Of a stretch of DNA of 64,000 nucleotides, positions 47,246 to 56,034 are shown piece by piece; within the stretch, counting starts at the first letter, position 1, and every line of letters begins with the position of its first letter. The DNA lies in the NCBI RefSeq assembly GCF_016482685.1, contig NZ_JACYHF010000006.1, positions 124,001 through 188,000 of the forward strand, read 5' to 3'. The position numbers were made by a program, and so were the translations under genes. This DNA is from Streptomyces sp. DSM 110735. Lineage in GTDB: Bacteria; Actinomycetota; Actinomycetes; Streptomycetales; Streptomycetaceae. The notes under the pieces are model-generated. The model was not told the origin of the DNA, searched no databases, and saw only the letters and a program-made list of their open reading frames with translations.

Positions 47246-50100
47246 GACGGCCTCCGCAGGGAGACCAGGTCGGAGAGTTCGCGGTCGGTGAGTTCCGTGA
47301 GGGCTGCCTCGCCGGAGCCGAGGACGGCGTCGGCGAGCGCGCGCTTGGCGGTGAGCATCTCGGCGATGCGGTCCTCGACCGTGCCCTCGGTGACCAGGCG
47401 GTGGACCTGGACGGGCTGGGTCTGGCCGATGCGATAGGCGCGGTCGGTCGCCTGGTCCTCGACGGCGGGGTTCCACCAGCGGTCGAAGTGGACGACGTGG
47501 CCCGCGCGGGTGAGGTTGAGACCGGTGCCGGCGGCCTTGAGGGAGAGGACCAGGACCGGGGTCTCGCCCGCCTGGAAGCGGTCGACCATGCGCTCGCGCT
47601 CGGGTACGGGGGTGCCGCCGTGCAGCAGGTCCACCGGGACCGCGCGGGCGCCGAGGTGGGCGGTGATGAGCTGGGCCATGCCGACGTACTGCGTGAAGAC
47701 GAGCACCGAGCCGTCCTCGGCCAGCACCGTGTCCAGCAGCTCGTCGAGGAGGGCGAGTTTGCCGGAGCGGGCGGCGAGACCGTCCGGGCGGGACGCTCCC
47801 TCCTTGAGGTACAGCGCGGGGTGGTCGCAGATCTGCTTGAGCGCGCCGAGCAGCTTGAGGACGAGTCCGCGCCGGGCGATGCCGTCGGCGGACTCGATGG
47901 CCGCCATGGACTCGCGGACCACCGCCTCGTACAGCGCTGCCTGTTCGCGGCCGAGCGGCACCGGGTGGTCGGTCTCGGTCTTGGGCGGCAGTTCGGGGAC
48001 GATGCCGGGGTCGGATTTCTTGCGGCGCAGCAGGAACGGCCGGACGAGGCGGGCCAGGCGCTCGGCGGCTTCCTGGTCCTCGCCGTTCTCCACCGCGCGC
48101 GCGTGCCGGGCGCGGAAGGACTGGAGGGGACCGAGGAGTCCGGGGGTGGTCCAGTCGAGCAGCGCCCACAGTTCGGAGAGGTTGTTCTCGACGGGGGTGC
48201 CGGTGAGCGCCACGCGCGCGGGGGCGCCGATGGTGCGCAGTGCCTTGGCGGTCGCGGAGTAGGGGTTCTTCACGTGCTGGGCCTCGTCGGCGACGACCAT
48301 GCCCCAGGGGCGGTCCGCGAGCTGTTCGGCGGCGGAGCGCATCGTGCCGTAGGTGGTGAGGACGAAGCCGCCGGTCAGCCCCTCCAGGGTGCGGTCGGCG
48401 CCGTGGAAGCGGCGGACGGGGACGCCGGGTGCGAAGCGGTTGATCTCGCGCTGCCAGTTGCCGAGCAGGGAGGCGGGGCAGACCACGAGGGTCGGCTCGG
48501 GGTGGGCGCGCTTGAGGTGCAGGGCGATGAGGGTGACGGTCTTGCCGAGACCCATGTCGTCGGCGAGGCAGCCGCCGAGACCGAGGGAGGTCATGAGGTC
48601 GAGCCAGGCAAGACCGCGCAATTGGTAGTCGCGGAGGGTGGCGTCCAGCCCTGCCGGTGCCTCGGCGGGGGCGAGTCCGGCGGTGAGGCGGTCGCGCAGG
48701 GCGGCGAGGGCGCCGGTGGGGACGGCTTCGACGCTCTCGCCGTCCACCTCGGCGGTGCCGGTGAGCGCGACGGAGAGCGCGTCGACGGGGTCGAGCAGCC
48801 CGAGTTCGCGCTTGCGCGCCTTGCGCACGAGCGCGGGGTCGACCAGCACCCAGCGGTCCCGGAGCCGTACGACGGGGCGGTGCGCCTCGGCGAGGGCGTC
48901 CATCTCGGCTTCGCTGAGCGGGTCGCCGCCGAGCGCCAACTGCCAGCGGAACTGGAGGAGTTCCTCGCTGTCGAAGAAGCCGGTGCCGTCGGTGGCCGAG
49001 CCGGGGGCGGGGCGGACGACGGCCGCGGCGCTGAGGTCGTGGGCGAGGTCGCGCGGCCAGTGCACGCCGACCCCGGCGGCGGCGAGCCGTCCGGCCGCCG
49101 TCCCGAGCAGGTCGCTCACCTCGTCCTCGGACAGCGCGAGCACGTCGGGGACGTCGCGCTCGGCCAGCCGCTCCAGGGGCGCCCACACGCGCGCCGCGCG
49201 CCGTACGGCGAGGGCGGCGTCCACGCGCGCGCGGGGTCCGAAGGCGGTGTCGGCCTCTCCCGCCCACAGCGCGGCGGCGTCCGTGACCAGGGTGGGGTCG
49301 GCCAGGCTGTGCACCTGGACGACGGCGGCGCCCGCCGCGCGCGAGCCGCTGTCGTCCCCCGCGTCGAAGACCGCGTACGCGGACAGGTCCAGGCGCAGCG
49401 AGACGCGTACGCCCGCGTCCATGCCCGCGGCGACCTCGGCGGCCCAGTCGTGGGCGCCGGGCAGCGGCTGGGGTTCGCGGGCGGCGAAGGGGCGGCCGCC
49501 CGTGTGCGGGGCGGCGGGGGTGCGGGGCAGGGTGTCGGCGACCGCGTCCAGGAAGGAGCGGACCAGGTGCTCGGGCTCGGGCAGCCGGAGCGGGCCCTCG
49601 CCGGGCAGCGGCACGGCGTGCCCCTCGGCGGGCAGGGCGGCGGCGATCGCGCGCAGGTGGGCGATGTCGTCGGGCTCCAGCGGACCCGCGCGCCAGGCGT
49701 CGTGCCCGCTCGGGGTGAGACCGGGCAGCAGCCGTCCTCGCGCGGCCAGGCGCAGGGCGTGCAGCGCGGCGGCGCCCCAGCAGACGGTGGCGGGGTGGGC
49801 GGCGGCGTCGTGCCGTGCGTTGACCAGCAGGGGCAGGGCGTCCATGAGCGGCAGGGTGAGCGCGGGGACCTGGCGGCGCCGTACGGTCGCGCCGTGGCGG
49901 CGTACGACGGTCAGCTCGGTGATCGTGGCACCGGAGCCCTCGGGATCGGGCAGCGGGGTGCCGTCGGGCGACCAGAGGGCGATGCGGCCCTCGCGGGGCA
50001 GGGGCGCGGGCAGGTAGAGGGTGGCGAGGTACGCCGGGACGCGTCCCCCGATCGCCTCGGAGTACGCGCGCTCGCTCAGCACGGCCGTGCCGCCGTCCAT
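47242..50100 (-). CDS. SNF2/RapA-family DEAD-like helicase
   Basis: 952 residues from ATG 50100 with GGAGG upstream. The N-terminal ~470 residues hold the SNF2_N-associated bacterial region. The ATPase core follows: LRDYQLRGLAWLDLMTSLGLGGCLADDMGLGKTVTLIAL (motif I), VVADEAQHVKNP (DEAQ box, motif II), ALTGTPVENNLSELW (motif III), VLVFTQYVGMAQL (IV), LLHGGTPVPERERMVDRFQ, LSLKAAGTGLNLTRAGHVVHFDRWWNPAVEDQATDRAYRIGQ (V/VI). Such enzymes move along double-stranded DNA to remodel bound proteins. Partner gene: the SWIM protein. Confidence 0.93.
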   Translation of the reverse strand: MDGGTAVLSERAYSEAIGGRVPAYLATLYLPAPLPREGRIALWSPDGTPLPDPEGSGATITELTVVRRHGATVRRRQVPALTLPLMDALPLLVNARHDAAAHPATVCWGAAALHALRLAARGRLLPGLTPSGHDAWRAGPLEPDDIAHLRAIAAALPAEGHAVPLPGEGPLRLPEPEHLVRSFLDAVADTLPRTPAAPHTGGRPFAAREPQPLPGAHDWAAEVAAGMDAGVRVSLRLDLSAYAVFDAGDDSGSRAAGAAVVQVHSLADPTLVTDAAALWAGEADTAFGPRARVDAALAVRRAARVWAPLERLAERDVPDVLALSEDEVSDLLGTAAGRLAAAGVGVHWPRDLAHDLSAAAVVRPAPGSATDGTGFFDSEELLQFRWQLALGGDPLSEAEMDALAEAHRPVVRLRDRWVLVDPALVRKARKRELGLLDPVDALSVALTGTAEVDGESVEAVPTGALAALRDRLTAGLAPAEAPAGLDATLRDYQLRGLAWLDLMTSLGLGGCLADDMGLGKTVTLIALHLKRAHPEPTLVVCPASLLGNWQREINRFAPGVPVRRFHGADRTLEGLTGGFVLTTYGTMRSAAEQLADRPWGMVVADEAQHVKNPYSATAKALRTIGAPARVALTGTPVENNLSELWALLDWTTPGLLGPLQSFRARHARAVENGEDQEAAERLARLVRPFLLRRKKSDPGIVPELPPKTETDHPVPLGREQAALYEAVVRESMAAIESADGIARRGLVLKLLGALKQICDHPALYLKEGASRPDGLAARSGKLALLDELLDTVLAEDGSVLVFTQYVGMAQLITAHLGARAVPVDLLHGGTPVPERERMVDRFQAGETPVLVLSLKAAGTGLNLTRAGHVVHFDRWWNPAVEDQATDRAYRIGQTQPVQVHRLVTEGTVEDRIAEMLTAKRALADAVLGSGEAALTELTDRELSDLVSLRRPS

Positions 50101-50241
50101 ACGTCCTGTCACCTCCCGTCCGCCGGTCGGACCAGTTGTCTCCGACTGTACGGGCGGGGTCTGACAATCGGCTCCGGCGGCCGTCCGGACCGGCTCACGG
50201 CAGCGGCTGGACACCGGTCGGCGGCAGCGGCCGGATGCCGG

Positions 50242-50823
50242 TCACGGCACCGTGCGGGAGACCGCGTAGACCATCGGGTACTGCGGGTCGGAGAGGTTCA
50301 CGACCACGTCCTGGGTGGGGGCAGGGTTCTTCTGCGTGTTGGTCAGACCGACCCAGGGACCGGGACCCGCGAAGTTCCAGCCGGAGACCTTGCGGTCGCG
50401 GGCGCCGATGGTGAGGTGCCCCTTCTTCAGTTCGTCGCGGCGCAGTCCCATGGTGGCGAGGAAGCTGTCGAGTCCCGCGTCGTTGGTGCGGAACTGCACG
50501 TAGAGACGGCTGGTCTTCCAGTTGTTGGTCTCGTAGTAGGCGAGGTAGTCGGCGGGGCGCGGGACGGCGACCTGGTAGAGGCGGCGCTGCACCTTGGAGG
50601 GCCAGCCCGGGGTGAGACCGGTGGCCGAGTACTTCGCCTCCTTGTCCTTGCCGCTGTCGCGGCTCTGGTTGGCGGAGATCACCAGATAGCCCGCGGGTAC
50701 GCCGATGAGCAGCACGATGATGAGCAGCGTGAGGGCGCGGCGGCGGATGCGGTGGCCGGGGTCCTCGGCGGGGGCGTGCGGGGCGTCCGGGGACGCCGCC
50801 TGGTGCGGCAGCGAGGTGGTCAT
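50242..50823 (-). CDS. Hypothetical membrane-anchored protein
   Basis: 193 residues: a 27-residue cytoplasmic Pro/Ala/His-rich start, one membrane helix (RRALTLLIIVLLIGVPAGYLVISA), then an extracytoplasmic domain with VQFRTNDAGLDSFLATMGLRRDELKKG and KVSGWNFAGPGPWVGLTNTQKNPAPTQDVVVNLSDPQYPMVYAVSRTVP. The domain is not recognised. Overlaps the ROK kinase stop by ATGA and is therefore the last gene of the sugar operon or a separate coupled pair. Confidence 0.8.
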   Translation of the reverse strand: MTTSLPHQAASPDAPHAPAEDPGHRIRRRALTLLIIVLLIGVPAGYLVISANQSRDSGKDKEAKYSATGLTPGWPSKVQRRLYQVAVPRPADYLAYYETNNWKTSRLYVQFRTNDAGLDSFLATMGLRRDELKKGHLTIGARDRKVSGWNFAGPGPWVGLTNTQKNPAPTQDVVVNLSDPQYPMVYAVSRTVP

Positions 50824-51965
50824 GCGGTGTCCCGGTCCCGGCGGCCCTGGACGTACCGCTCGTAGCGTTCGTGCCGCTCGACCCGGCGGCGCTTGGCGCG
50901 GCGGAAGCGGCGGGCGACCAGGCGGGCGAGGTCGGCGGCGCCGACCATGCCTGCCTCGGGACCGAGCTGGGCGCGGGCGATGCGGGCCTCGGGGCGGTAG
51001 CCGCGCCCGGTGAGCTGGCGCTTGAAGGCGTCGCGCGCGGGACCGATGAGCAGGTCGTCGGCGGCGCTGACCCCGCCGCCGATGACGAAGCAGGAGGGGT
51101 CGAGGGCGGCGGCGAGGTTGGCGATGCCGACGCCGAGCCACTGGCCGATGTCCTGGAGCAGCTCGATGCACATCGCGTCGCCCTCGCGGGCCAGCTCCGT
51201 GATCATGGGACCGGAGATGTCGCCGATCTGGCCCTTGACGTGCTCGATGATGCCGTAGGCGACCGGGGAGTCGGCGGCGGCCAGCTCCTTGGCCTCGCGG
51301 ACGAGCGCGTTGCCGGAGCTGTACTGCTCCCAGCAGCCGCGGTTGCCGCAGGGGCAGCGGTGTCCGCCGGGCACGACCTGCATGTGGCCGAACTCGCCCG
51401 CGACGCCGAACTTGCCGCGCTTGACCTGGCCGTCCTCCAGGATGGCGCCGCCGATGCCGGTGCCCAGGGTGATCATGACGAGGTGGTCCTCGCCGCGTCC
51501 GGCGCCGAAGCGCCACTCGGCCCAGGCGGCGGTGTTGGCGTCGTTGTCGACCAGGACGGGCACCGAGAGGCGGCCGGAGAGGCGGTCGCGCAGCGGTTCG
51601 TTGCGCCAGGACAGGTGGGGGGCGAAGAGCACCCGGTTGCGGTCGGCGTCGACCCAGCCGGCCGCGCCGATGCCGACGGCGTGCACGTCGTGCCGGTCGG
51701 AGAGGTCAAGGACCAGTTCGACGATGGTGTCCTCGACGACCTTGGGGCTCTTGGACTTGTCCGGGGTCTCCGTGCGGAGCTTCTCCAGGATGTTGCCGTC
51801 GGCGTCCACGACGCCCGCCATGACCTTGGTGCCGCCGATGTCGATGCCGACGGTGGGCACGCGGGGAGCCGTGAGATGCGAACGGCGTTCCCGGGTGCCG
51901 ACGGTCCGCAGTACGGGCGCTCGGCGGGAACCGATGGGGGCCGTGAGGTCGCGGTAGGTGCTCAT
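50820..51965 (-). CDS. ROK-family sugar kinase (glucokinase-like)
   Basis: 381 residues. No DNA-binding domain, so it is a kinase rather than an NagC-type repressor. VGIDIGGTKVMAGVVDADG is the phosphate loop, LVDNDANTAAWAEWRFGAG holds the catalytic Asp, GHMQVVPGGHRCPCGNRGCWEQYSSGNAL is the ROK zinc motif with three Cys plus His, and CFVIGGGVSAADDLLIGPA closes the ATP site. There is an unusual ~38-residue basic N-terminal extension before the fold and a very Arg-rich C-terminus (RRFRRAKRRRVERHERYERYVQGRRDRD). It lies 99 bp after the ABC ATPase gene, suggesting phosphorylation of the imported sugar. Confidence 0.88.
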   Translation of the reverse strand: MSTYRDLTAPIGSRRAPVLRTVGTRERRSHLTAPRVPTVGIDIGGTKVMAGVVDADGNILEKLRTETPDKSKSPKVVEDTIVELVLDLSDRHDVHAVGIGAAGWVDADRNRVLFAPHLSWRNEPLRDRLSGRLSVPVLVDNDANTAAWAEWRFGAGRGEDHLVMITLGTGIGGAILEDGQVKRGKFGVAGEFGHMQVVPGGHRCPCGNRGCWEQYSSGNALVREAKELAAADSPVAYGIIEHVKGQIGDISGPMITELAREGDAMCIELLQDIGQWLGVGIANLAAALDPSCFVIGGGVSAADDLLIGPARDAFKRQLTGRGYRPEARIARAQLGPEAGMVGAADLARLVARRFRRAKRRRVERHERYERYVQGRRDRDTA

Positions 51966-52064
51966 CGTCGTCGATTCTGCCTCAACGGGCGAGGTGCATG
52001 GTGTCAAGGCGGGATAAGGGAGCGTGCGTGACCATGGACGCCGCGAACACGCTCCCCGCTCCTG

Positions 52065-52856
52065 TCAGCCGCGCTGGAGTTCGTGCACCAGGGCGTCGAG
52101 GTCGGCGCCGCCCGCCATCTGCTTGGTCAGCTCGTCCAGGGTGATCTCGTCACGTGTGTGATTGCCCACCATGGTGCCGCGCCGCAGCAGCACGAACCGG
52201 TCGCCGACCAGGTACGCGTGGTGCGGGTTGTGGGTGATCAGCACGACGCCGAGACCCTCGTCGCGTGCGGCGGCCACATATTTGAGGACCACACCGGACT
52301 GCTTGACGCCCAGTGCGGCGGTCGGCTCGTCCAGGACGAGGACCTTGGCGCCGAAGTGGACGGCGCGGGCGATGGCCACGCACTGGCGCTCGCCGCCGGA
52401 GAGGGTGCCGATGGGCTGGTCCACGTCGCGCAGGTCGATGCCCATGCGGAGCAGTTCGGCGCGGGTGGTGCGGCGCATGTGCTCGATGTCGAGGCGCCGG
52501 AAGGGACCGCGACCCTTGCGGGGTTCGGAGCCGAGGAAGAAGTTCCGCCAGACCGGCATCAGGGAGACGACGGCGAGGTCCTGGTAGACGGTGGCGATCC
52601 CCCGGTCCAGGGCGTCGCGCGGGGAGGTGAGCCGGGTCTCCTCGCCCTCGATGCTCAGGGTGCCGCCGTCGTGGCGGTGCAGTCCCGCGATCATCTTGAT
52701 CAGGGTGGACTTGCCCGCGCCGTTGTCGCCGAGGACGCAGGTGATCTCCCCGGCGTGGACCTCCAGGGAGACGCCCTCCAGGGCGCGCACGTTGCCGTAG
52801 TGCTTGCTGACACCGGTCAGCTCGACGAGCGGCACGCGCTCTTGGGTCACGGTCAT
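52065..52856 (-). CDS. Sugar ABC transporter ATPase (single-domain, RbsA-like)
   Basis: 263 residues with one nucleotide-binding domain, half the length of usual RbsA/XylG proteins. Walker [12 protein letters not shown]-loop [22 protein letters not shown], signature [14 protein letters not shown] (with Glu-Arg-Gln-Cys rather than GGQQQ, as in this CUT2 subgroup), Walker [13 protein letters not shown] and H-loop [14 protein letters not shown]. It would work as a homodimer on the permease. Overlaps the permease stop by ATGA. Confidence 0.92.
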   Translation of the reverse strand: MTVTQERVPLVELTGVSKHYGNVRALEGVSLEVHAGEITCVLGDNGAGKSTLIKMIAGLHRHDGGTLSIEGEETRLTSPRDALDRGIATVYQDLAVVSLMPVWRNFFLGSEPRKGRGPFRRLDIEHMRRTTRAELLRMGIDLRDVDQPIGTLSGGERQCVAIARAVHFGAKVLVLDEPTAALGVKQSGVVLKYVAAARDEGLGVVLITHNPHHAYLVGDRFVLLRRGTMVGNHTRDEITLDELTKQMAGGADLDALVHELQRG

Positions 52857-53920
52857 TTCGTGGCCTCCGCACGCTTGCGGACCCAGGTGTTGAGCAGGGT
52901 CGCGAGGAGGAGCATGGCTCCGAGGAAGAACTTGAACCAGTCGGGGTTCCACTCGGCGAAGACGATGCCCTTGCTGGTCATGCCGAACAGCAGCGCGCCG
53001 ACCGCCGAGCCGACGGCGCTGCCGTAGCCGCCGGTGATCAGGCAGCCGCCGATGACGGCCGCGATGATGTAGATCAGCTCGTTGCCGACGCCCTCGCCGG
53101 ACTGGACGGCGTCGAAGGAGAAGAGCAGGTGCTGGCCGGAGATCCAGGCGCCGAAGGCGACGCCCATGTACAGACCGATCTTGGTCCTGGAGACGGGCAC
53201 GCCGACCGCGCGGGCGGCGTCCGCGTTGCCGCCGACGGCGAAGATCCAGTTGCCGACGCGGGTGCGCAGCAGCACCCAGGAGGCGACGGCGACCAGGGCG
53301 AGCCACCACAGGATGGTCACCTTGAAGTCGACGCCGCCGACGGTGAGCGTCGAGGCGAAGAGGGCGCGGGCGCTGGGGAAGCCCTCCATGTCGGCGATGG
53401 TCTTGGTGGAGACGGTGCCGTCGATCAGCTTGGTGAAGCCGAGGTTCATGCCGGTCAGCATCAGGAAGGTGCCGAGCGTGACGATGAAGCTGGGCAGCTT
53501 GGTGCGGGTCAGCATGAAGCCGTTGAAGGCGCCGATCGCGAGCGTGACCAGCAGGGACACGCCCGCGCCGACCCAGACGTTCGCCGTCATCTGGTAGCTG
53601 AACATCGAGGAGATCAGCGCGGAGGACGTCACCATGACGCCCGCCGACAGGTCGAACTCGCCGCCGATCATGAGCAGCGCCACCGGCACCGCCATGATGC
53701 CGATGGTCGAGGAGGCGTAGAGGACCGTGCTCAGGCTCGACGCGCGCAGGAATCCCTCGGCGACGAACGCGAAGAACACGAAGACGGCGAGGGCGCCGAC
53801 GACCGAGCCCAGCTCGGGGCGGGAGAGCAGGTGGCGCAGCGGGGAGGTCCGCAGCAGGCGTTCGTCGGCGGAGGGTCCTTCGGGACCGGGCGGTGCGGCG
53901 GTGCCGGTGGTCGTGCTCAT
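52853..53920 (-). CDS. Sugar ABC transporter permease (CUT2 type)
   Basis: 355 residues with about 9-10 membrane helices. CUT2 features: [86 protein letters not shown] and [34 protein letters not shown] ~35-residue cytoplasmic N-terminus precedes the first helix. ATGA overlaps on both sides bind its translation to the lipoprotein and ATPase genes. Confidence 0.93.
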   Translation of the reverse strand: MSTTTGTAAPPGPEGPSADERLLRTSPLRHLLSRPELGSVVGALAVFVFFAFVAEGFLRASSLSTVLYASSTIGIMAVPVALLMIGGEFDLSAGVMVTSSALISSMFSYQMTANVWVGAGVSLLVTLAIGAFNGFMLTRTKLPSFIVTLGTFLMLTGMNLGFTKLIDGTVSTKTIADMEGFPSARALFASTLTVGGVDFKVTILWWLALVAVASWVLLRTRVGNWIFAVGGNADAARAVGVPVSRTKIGLYMGVAFGAWISGQHLLFSFDAVQSGEGVGNELIYIIAAVIGGCLITGGYGSAVGSAVGALLFGMTSKGIVFAEWNPDWFKFFLGAMLLLATLLNTWVRKRAEATK

Positions 53921-54933
53921 CGGGTGCCCCGCTGGGTGTACTCGGCGAGCGCGCCTGCCTGGTCCTTGGTGATGATCTGCGGTCCGGTCAGGACGGGCTT
54001 GCCGCCGCCGAGCATGTCGCCGTTGTACTTGTACAGCCACAGCAGGTCGATCGCCTCGTAGCCCTGGAGGTAGGGCTGCTGGTCGACGGCGAAGCCGAGG
54101 GTGCCGTCCTTCAGCTCGGCGGCGACCTTGGCGTTGAGGTCGAAGGTGTCGATCTCGGCCTTGCTGCCCGCGTCCTGCTTCGCCTTGGCGGCGGTGTCGG
54201 CGTAGGGCGCGCCCAGGGTGACGACGGCGTCCACGGAGCGGTCGGCCTGGAGCTTCGCCTCGATCGCGGACTGCACGTCGGGCATGTTGGTGCCGTTGAC
54301 GTAGAGCTTCTGCACGGTGCCGTGGAAGGTCTTGGCGACGCCGTCGCAGCGCTGTTCGTGGCCGACGTTGCCCTGCTCGTGCAGGACGCACAGTGCCTTC
54401 TTGCGGCCACGCTTGTTCAGCTCGTCGCCGACCGCCTCACCGGCGATGGTCTCGTCCTGGCCGACGTGGGTGAGGGCGCCGAACTTCTTGGAGTCGGCGG
54501 AGCCGGAGTTCACCGTGATCACCGGGATGCCTGCCTTCTCGGCGCGGGCGACCGCCGCCTTGAGCGCGTCGGGCTTGGCGAGGGTGACGATGATGCCGTC
54601 GACCTTCTTGTCCACGGCGGCGTCGACGAGCTGCGCCTGCTGCTGCGCCTCGTCGTCGTGCGAGTACAGGAAGGTGACGTTGTCCTTGACGGCTGCCTGC
54701 TTGGCGCCGCTCTGGACGATGTCCCAGAAGGTGTCGCCGTCTCCGGAGTGGGTGATCATCGCGAAGGTCCAGCGGGGGGTGTTCACCGCCGACCTGCCCT
54801 GGGCGACCGCTGCCTTGCGGGCGTCCTCGGCGCGCTTGCCGCCGGTGCTGCTACAAGCGGCGAGCGAGAGACAGGCGATCACACCGAGTGCTCCTGCCGT
54901 CGCCCTGCCCACCCGGGTCCGAAACCGTGCCAC
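53917..54933 (-). CDS. Sugar-binding lipoprotein of the CUT2 ABC transporter
   Basis: 338 residues from GTG 54933. Lipobox LAAC at C27. The rest is a periplasmic-binding-protein type 1 domain (ribose/inositol-like): [83 protein letters not shown] and [23 protein letters not shown]. The sugar is not determined. The neighbouring Gfo/Idh/MocA dehydrogenase and GntR regulator make an inositol-like or rare-sugar substrate plausible. First gene of the operon, with an operator about 170 bp upstream. Confidence 0.92.
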   Translation of the reverse strand: MARFRTRVGRATAGALGVIACLSLAACSSTGGKRAEDARKAAVAQGRSAVNTPRWTFAMITHSGDGDTFWDIVQSGAKQAAVKDNVTFLYSHDDEAQQQAQLVDAAVDKKVDGIIVTLAKPDALKAAVARAEKAGIPVITVNSGSADSKKFGALTHVGQDETIAGEAVGDELNKRGRKKALCVLHEQGNVGHEQRCDGVAKTFHGTVQKLYVNGTNMPDVQSAIEAKLQADRSVDAVVTLGAPYADTAAKAKQDAGSKAEIDTFDLNAKVAAELKDGTLGFAVDQQPYLQGYEAIDLLWLYKYNGDMLGGGKPVLTGPQIITKDQAGALAEYTQRGTR

Positions 54934-55102
54934 GAGGCCGTGCCCTTCTTGCGTGCGTAACTAGACCGTGCTCCAACGTGCGAGAGGGGCGGGCGAGCAC
55001 TCCGTCGGTTCGTCCCGGCGGTGCCGTCGCCTGCCCCAAACACTTCAGTATCGAACATACGGAACACTCGTTACATGCCCGGGGCACCCATTACGGTCCC
55101 TT

Positions 55103-55120
55103 TGTCCGGACATCCGGACA
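55103..55120. promoter_or_regulatory. GntR-type operator TGTCCGGACA with extra half-site, before the ABC operon
   Basis: The palindrome TGTCCGGACA (55103-55112) is followed at once by TCCGGACA (55113-55120). The same palindrome occurs at 55984-55993 next to the GntR gene. The AT-rich stretch 55035-55075 between it and the lipoprotein gene probably carries the promoter. Confidence 0.7.
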
Positions 55121-55167
55121 CGTGAAGGGATGCTTTGGAACAGGCTCGGCGCCGCCTCAGGACCACC

Positions 55168-55932
55168 TCAGGACCGTACGAGGAGCTGGAATTCGAAGGA
55201 GTAGCGAGCCGGACGGTAGACGTGGTCGCCGTACTCGACGGCGCGCCCGGTGTCGTCGTACGTGGTGCGTCTCATGGTGAGCAGGGGGGCGCCCTCGCCC
55301 TCGGTGAGCCGTTCCGCCTCGGCGGGGGTGGCGCCGCGCGCGCCGATGGACTGGCGGGCGCTGTGCAGGGTGATCCCGGCCGCGCGCATCATCCGGTAGA
55401 GACCGGTCGCCTCCAGGCGGGCGGTGTCGAGGTCGAGCAGACCGGGCGGCAGATGGTTGACGAGGTACGCCATCGGCTCGCCGTGCGCGAGGCGCAGCCG
55501 CTCGACGCGGTGCACGTCGCCGCCCTCGGGCAGTCCGAGCGCGGCGGCGACCTCGGTGGACGCGGGCACCACGGTGTTGACGAGCACCTTGGTGGCGGGG
55601 CGCTGCCCGGCCGCCTCCAGGTCGTCGTAGAGGCTGCTCAGCTCAAGGGGGCGCTTGACCTGGCTGTGCACGACCTGGGTGCCGACGCCCCGGCGGCGCA
55701 CCAGGAGCCCCTTGTCGACCAGGGACTGGATCGCCTGGCGGACGGTGGGCCGGGACAGACCGAGCCGCGCGGCCAGCTCGATCTCGTTGCCCAGCAGGCT
55801 GCCCGGGGTGAGCGCGCCGCGCTCGATGGCCGCCTCCAGTTGCTGGGAGAGCTGGAAGTACAGCGGCACCGGAGAGCCGCGGTCCACACGGAGATCGAGC
55901 GCCACGGTCGGGTCCACATCTGGTTTCGGCAC
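55168..55932 (-). CDS. GntR-family (HutC subgroup) transcriptional regulator
   Basis: 254 residues from GTG 55932, where the known domain begins (PKPDVDPTVALDLRVDRGSPVPLYFQLSQQLEAAIERG). The winged helix is ELAARLGLSRPTVRQAIQSLVDKGLLVRRRGVGTQVVHSQVKRPLELSSLYDDL. A UTRA effector-binding domain follows (VERLRLAHGEPMAYLVNHLPP, then YRPARYSFEFQLLV at the end). HutC-type members bind sugars, amino sugars or other small metabolites. It sits between the ABC operon and the divergent dehydrogenase gene, each with a TGTCCGGACA site. Confidence 0.92.
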   Translation of the reverse strand: MPKPDVDPTVALDLRVDRGSPVPLYFQLSQQLEAAIERGALTPGSLLGNEIELAARLGLSRPTVRQAIQSLVDKGLLVRRRGVGTQVVHSQVKRPLELSSLYDDLEAAGQRPATKVLVNTVVPASTEVAAALGLPEGGDVHRVERLRLAHGEPMAYLVNHLPPGLLDLDTARLEATGLYRMMRAAGITLHSARQSIGARGATPAEAERLTEGEGAPLLTMRRTTYDDTGRAVEYGDHVYRPARYSFEFQLLVRS

Positions 55933-55983
55933 GGGCTTGAGCGTAGTCCGGTGCCCGGTTGACGGGAAGTCGTGAAGTCCGAT

Positions 55984-55993
55984 TGTCCGGACA
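55984..55993. promoter_or_regulatory. GntR-type operator TGTCCGGACA between GntR and dehydrogenase genes
   Basis: The palindrome lies 42 bp upstream of the dehydrogenase start and 52 bp from the GntR start. The sequence after it, TACTGATTGACAAG, is promoter-like. One bound dimer could repress both divergent genes. Confidence 0.7.
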
Positions 55994-56034
55994 TACTGAT
56001 TGACAAGTACAGGACGGCCCTCCACTTTGTTTCC

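Noticed and set aside
44705..50167. An 1820-codon open frame on the minus strand
   Set aside because: Only 44705-47245 is a gene. The upstream part is a Pro/Arg-rich shadow of the SNF2 helicase, which is coded in another frame with all helicase motifs.
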